Of a DNA stretch of 18,026 nt, positions 15,728-18,026 are shown piece by piece (the stretch's first letter is position 1; every line of letters begins with the position of its first letter). Below the pieces are notes generated by a model. The model was not told where the DNA came from, did no database searches, and saw only the letters and a program-made list of their open reading frames with translations. A program made the translations under genes and the position numbers. Source of the stretch: an uncultured Acetatifactor sp. (lineage in GTDB: Bacteria; Bacillota; Clostridia; Lachnospirales; Lachnospiraceae); NCBI GenBank assembly GCA_934436245.1, contig CAKSAM010000045.1, positions 1 through 18,026 of the forward strand. Direction: 5' to 3'.

Positions 15728-15958
15728 GAAGCCCATACAGATACGCATGCCTTGATGTAAGGTCTCCGAGTGTGGATTTTCTAAAGAAAAGTGGCTTAGT
15801 TTTTCTCATTATGACGGACCCGCCTACAGTCGACATCCATGTCGACGATCGGCTGACGCGAACATCGTGTTCGCTTTCGCCCTGTTGCCAGACCACTTTT
15901 CAAGAAAATCTCACGCTCTACGACAAACATCTTCGGCATGGTATCCTGTCTGGGCTTC
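15728..15958. repeat. About 230-bp imperfect palindromic element with internal hairpins
   Basis: The outer arms, about 15728-15794 and 15893-15958, are inverted copies of each other. GAAGCCCA at 15728-15735 answers TGGGCTTC at 15951-15958. Near the centre GTGGATTTTCT...GAAAAGTGG (15772-15794) answers CCACTTTTC...GAAAATCTCAC (15893-15914). Between lie two tight hairpins: GTCGACAT-cc-ATGTCGAC (15829-15846) and GCGAACA-tcg-TGTTCGC (15858-15874). The arms differ at scattered positions and by single-base gaps. A near-identical 22-base piece of the left arm recurs at 18005-18026. It fills the gap between GH88 and DUF2264 and carries no convincing gene. It may be a miniature mobile element or a structured RNA. 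Confidence 0.65.
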
Positions 15959-15984
15959 TGACACCGAAATCATAGGAATATAGT
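15958..15984 (+). promoter_or_regulatory. Possible separate promoter of the DUF2264 gene
   Basis: CTGACA (15958-15963) and TATAGT (15979-15984) each match five of six consensus bases, but the spacer is 15, shorter than ideal. The start would fall about 27 bases before the ATG. It lies exactly at the outer edge of the palindromic element, so the element may have separated DUF2264 from the operon or supplied part of the promoter. Confidence 0.33.
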
Positions 15985-16017
15985 TACTAAGTTTGTTATT
16001 ATGGAGGGACTAACTGC

Positions 16018-17757
16018 ATGAACTTACATAGCAAAAAAGATTTTCAGGACTGTATGTTATCTATCTTGGAGCCGTTAAAACCGTACTACAGTGAAGAAAA
16101 GGCGAGACTGACTCTGGGCGTTACCATGGCGCATTATGACATTGGTGCCACATGGATGGAGGCTTTTTCCCGCCCTTTATGGGGACTGGTGCCCTTCTGG
16201 GCAGGCGGTGGAAAAGAGCCGGAATTTGAGGAGATCTATCGCAAGGGTCTTACTGCCGGAACGAATGAGGAGAACCCGGAATACTGGGGAGAATGTACTT
16301 CCTTTGACCAGAGATTCGTGGAGATGGCAGCTATTTCCTATGGCATTATGTTTGCCCCCGAAGTGGTATGGGATCCTCTCACGGAAGAACAGAAAGAGAA
16401 CCTCTGTAACTACTTAAATAAGATCAATGAGCATCCCCTGCCGGTCTGCAACTGGATCCTGTTTGCCGTACTGGTGAATATCGCCATGAAAAAGGTGGGA
16501 CGCCGGTACAGTCCCGAGATGTTGGAAGAATATCTGGAAGGCCTGGAGACGTTCTATCTGGGCGAAGGCTGGTACAGGGACGGAGATTCCGGACAGAAAG
16601 ATTATTATATTTCCTTTGCCATCCATTTTTACAGCCTGATCTATGCCGTAATTATGGAGAAAGATGACCCGGAGCGGGCGGAAAAATACAAGGCGAGAGC
16701 CATGGAATTTGCAAAACAGTTTATCTACTGGTTCGATGAAGAGGGTGAGGCCATTCCTTTCGGCAGATCCCTGACTTATCGTTTCTCCCAGGTCAGCTTT
16801 TTTAGTGTTTGCCTGCTGGCAGGACTGGAGCCGTTCCCGGTTCCCGTGATGAAAGGCCTGATCGCAAGACATCTGCGCACCTGGCTGAAACGCCCGATCT
16901 TCGACAGGGATCATGTGCTGACCATCGGATACGGTTATCCGAATCTGACCATGGCAGAGCGGTATAATGCCCCCGGATCCCCTTACTGGGGCATGAAAGT
17001 ATTTGCCTTTTTGCTGCTTCCCGATGATCATCCCTTCTGGAGTGCAGAGGAAGCACCGCTGCCGAAGCTGACCCCGGCCTGCCCCCAGAAGTATGCCGAC
17101 CTGTTCGTCTACCATTACGGCAATCACACCACCGCATTTGCCCCGGGTGTCTACAGCCCCAACGGACACGGACAGATCGTGGCAAAATACGGAAAGTTTG
17201 CCTACGATACCCGTTTCAGCATCAGCGTAGCGAAGTCCTGCTACGAACTGCATGAGAATGCCCCGGACAATATGCTGGCATTCTGGATCGACGGTTATGT
17301 CTATGTGCGCCGGATCTGTGAGGCATCGAAGATCATGGAGACAGGAGTATGGTCGAAGTGGAGCCCCTATCCCGGCATCACAGTAGAGACCACGATCACT
17401 CCTGATGCAGGCGGACATACCAGAGTGCACAAGATTACCAGTGACATCGATTGTGTGGTATATGACTGTGGATTTGCTGTCAGCAGAGGTGATTTTGAAG
17501 AGATCGGATTTGCGGAGAAGGTGGACGGTGCATCCGCCCAGGCCAGCAACGAATTCTGTAGCTGCACGGTTAATGCAGTATTGGGTGAACACACACAGCC
17601 TAACGAGCTGGCAGACAAGCCGCCTGTGGGTCACATGATCACCGTTGACCCTAACACCAACCTGCTCTACACCAAGACCAAGATCCCTGCGGTGAAATAC
17701 CACATCCGCAAAGGAACCCAGGAAATCGTCACCCGAGTGGATGCGGAAGTCATCTAG
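16018..17757 (+). CDS. DUF2264 family protein, putative glycan-active enzyme
   Basis: A 579-residue cytoplasmic protein of the DUF2264 family. RPLWGLVPFWAGGG (52-65), LPVCNWILFAVLVN (141-154), GWYRDGDSGQKDYYISFAIHF (184-204) and IPFGRSLTYRFSQVSFF (246-262) are its typical blocks. The N-terminal part should be an (alpha/alpha) barrel, and the C-terminal part (about 380-579) a beta-rich domain. This is the same general plan as heparinase-like lyases and some uronidases. Family members sit in polysaccharide loci, and some may act on glucuronic acid linkages, but I know of no activity that can be assigned here with confidence. GGAGGG lies nine bases before the ATG. The gene follows the palindromic element and ends at a strong terminator. 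The partner genes point to a uronic-acid oligosaccharide as substrate. Confidence 0.88.
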   Translation: MNLHSKKDFQDCMLSILEPLKPYYSEEKARLTLGVTMAHYDIGATWMEAFSRPLWGLVPFWAGGGKEPEFEEIYRKGLTAGTNEENPEYWGECTSFDQRFVEMAAISYGIMFAPEVVWDPLTEEQKENLCNYLNKINEHPLPVCNWILFAVLVNIAMKKVGRRYSPEMLEEYLEGLETFYLGEGWYRDGDSGQKDYYISFAIHFYSLIYAVIMEKDDPERAEKYKARAMEFAKQFIYWFDEEGEAIPFGRSLTYRFSQVSFFSVCLLAGLEPFPVPVMKGLIARHLRTWLKRPIFDRDHVLTIGYGYPNLTMAERYNAPGSPYWGMKVFAFLLLPDDHPFWSAEEAPLPKLTPACPQKYADLFVYHYGNHTTAFAPGVYSPNGHGQIVAKYGKFAYDTRFSISVAKSCYELHENAPDNMLAFWIDGYVYVRRICEASKIMETGVWSKWSPYPGITVETTITPDAGGHTRVHKITSDIDCVVYDCGFAVSRGDFEEIGFAEKVDGASAQASNEFCSCTVNAVLGEHTQPNELADKPPVGHMITVDPNTNLLYTKTKIPAVKYHIRKGTQEIVTRVDAEVI

Positions 17758-17781
17758 AGTTTTTTATATTTTAAATTGAGA

Positions 17782-17939
17782 GTTACGAGCCATGCAAAGT
17801 CAAAACAGAAACAGCGATCTGGGAGCTTGCTCACAAGTCGCTGTTTTTGTTTTTGGCTTTATAAGGCGACAGCCGTCAATGAAATAAATGTGGAGCGCCC
17901 TTTGCGACACATTTATGAATTGAGTGCATGGCTCGTAAC
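17782..17939. repeat. 15-bp perfect inverted repeat enclosing the operon terminator
   Basis: GTTACGAGCCATGCA (17782-17796) is answered exactly by TGCATGGCTCGTAAC (17925-17939). The 128 bases between hold the DUF2264 terminator and a second hairpin, ATAAATGTG (17884-17892) with CACATTTAT (17908-17916). AATTGAG lies just outside the left arm (17774-17780) and again just inside the right arm (17918-17924). It could be a miniature transposable element, an invertible segment or an RNA fold. No clear target-site duplication is visible. Confidence 0.6.
17809..17854 (+). terminator. Rho-independent terminator of the DUF2264 transcript
   Basis: AAACAGCGA (17809-17817) pairs perfectly with TCGCTGTTT (17838-17846). 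A smaller GAGC-tt-GCTC stem lies in the loop, and the hairpin is followed by TTTTTGTTTTT. This is the strongest terminator in the window and marks the end of the plus-strand operon, about 50 bases after the DUF2264 stop. Confidence 0.88.
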
Positions 17940-17952
17940 ATAGGGTTGTCGT

Positions 17953-18026
17953 AAAATCCACGCAGAAAGGGCTGCCCGCCCCGGACTCGGATGCTAGCTA
18001 CAACTGTGGATTTTCTAAAGGAAAGT
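17953..18026. repeat. Second, partial copy of the palindrome arm (cut by window end)
   Basis: The last 22 bases (18005-18026) match 15771-15792 of the palindromic element at 21 of 22 positions. The core TGTGGATTTTCTAAAG is identical. Upstream, AAAATCCAC (17953-17961) is the inverted copy of GTGGATTTT (18006-18014). Short stems such as GCAG/CTGC and CCG/CGG lie between. The copy continues past the window, so its full length is unknown. Confidence 0.6.

Noticed and set aside
15711..15975. Small open frames on both strands between GH88 and DUF2264 (61 and 67 codons)
   Set aside because: Both fall in the palindromic element, so codons mirror each other across the strands. They have no ribosome binding site.
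1..18026. CRISPR array, tRNA, rRNA, integrase or transposase gene
   Set aside because: No regularly spaced repeats, cloverleaf folds, ribosomal RNA stretches or recombinase motifs were seen. The repeats found are palindromic and few.

Overview
The window looks like a chromosomal segment of a motile, gut-type Firmicute, most likely in the Lachnospiraceae. This rests on moderate GC content, AGGAGG-type ribosome binding sites, diacyl-lipoprotein solute-binding proteins with an Ala/Ser/Glu-rich linker, YesM/YesN two-component control of a CUT1 sugar transporter, and genes for a chemoreceptor and a diguanylate cyclase. The genus cannot be fixed from the sequence alone.

Region 1 (1-4557) is a sensing block. 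It starts with the tail of an ATP-binding protein of the DUF4143 type, followed by a bidirectional terminator. A methyl-accepting chemotaxis protein lies on the minus strand. Divergent from it is a two-gene operon of a YtfQ-like sugar-binding lipoprotein and a membrane GGDEF diguanylate cyclase with an extracytoplasmic sensor. No permease accompanies the binding protein, so it may report sugar to the cyclase rather than import it.

Region 2 (4556-17757) is a Gram-positive polysaccharide-utilisation locus for a uronic-acid-containing glycan. On the minus strand are yesM-type histidine kinase, yesN-type AraC response regulator and an intracellular heparinase II/III family lyase, probably one operon. 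Divergent from them, on the plus strand, are a CUT1 binding lipoprotein, a MalF-type permease, a small cytoplasmic F5/8C-like protein, a MalG-type permease, a GH88 unsaturated glucuronyl hydrolase and a DUF2264 protein. The inferred logic is that extracellular oligosaccharide is sensed by YesM/YesN and imported by the transporter, using an ATPase encoded elsewhere. Inside the cell it is cleaved by the lyase; GH88 removes the unsaturated uronic acid, and DUF2264 and the F5/8C-like protein have unknown roles. No sulfatase, epimerase, KDG enzyme or transporter ATPase is present here.

Region 3 comprises the non-coding parts of the plus-strand operon, which are unusually structured. There is a hairpin after the binding-protein gene, and a hairpin plus a multibranched fold before the GH88 gene. 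A roughly 230-bp imperfect palindrome with internal short-loop hairpins lies before DUF2264. After DUF2264 come a strong terminator inside a 15-bp inverted repeat and, at the right edge, a second partial copy of the palindrome's arm. These repeats and folds are the least explained parts of the window, together with the binding protein/cyclase pair and the F5/8C-like gene between the permeases.
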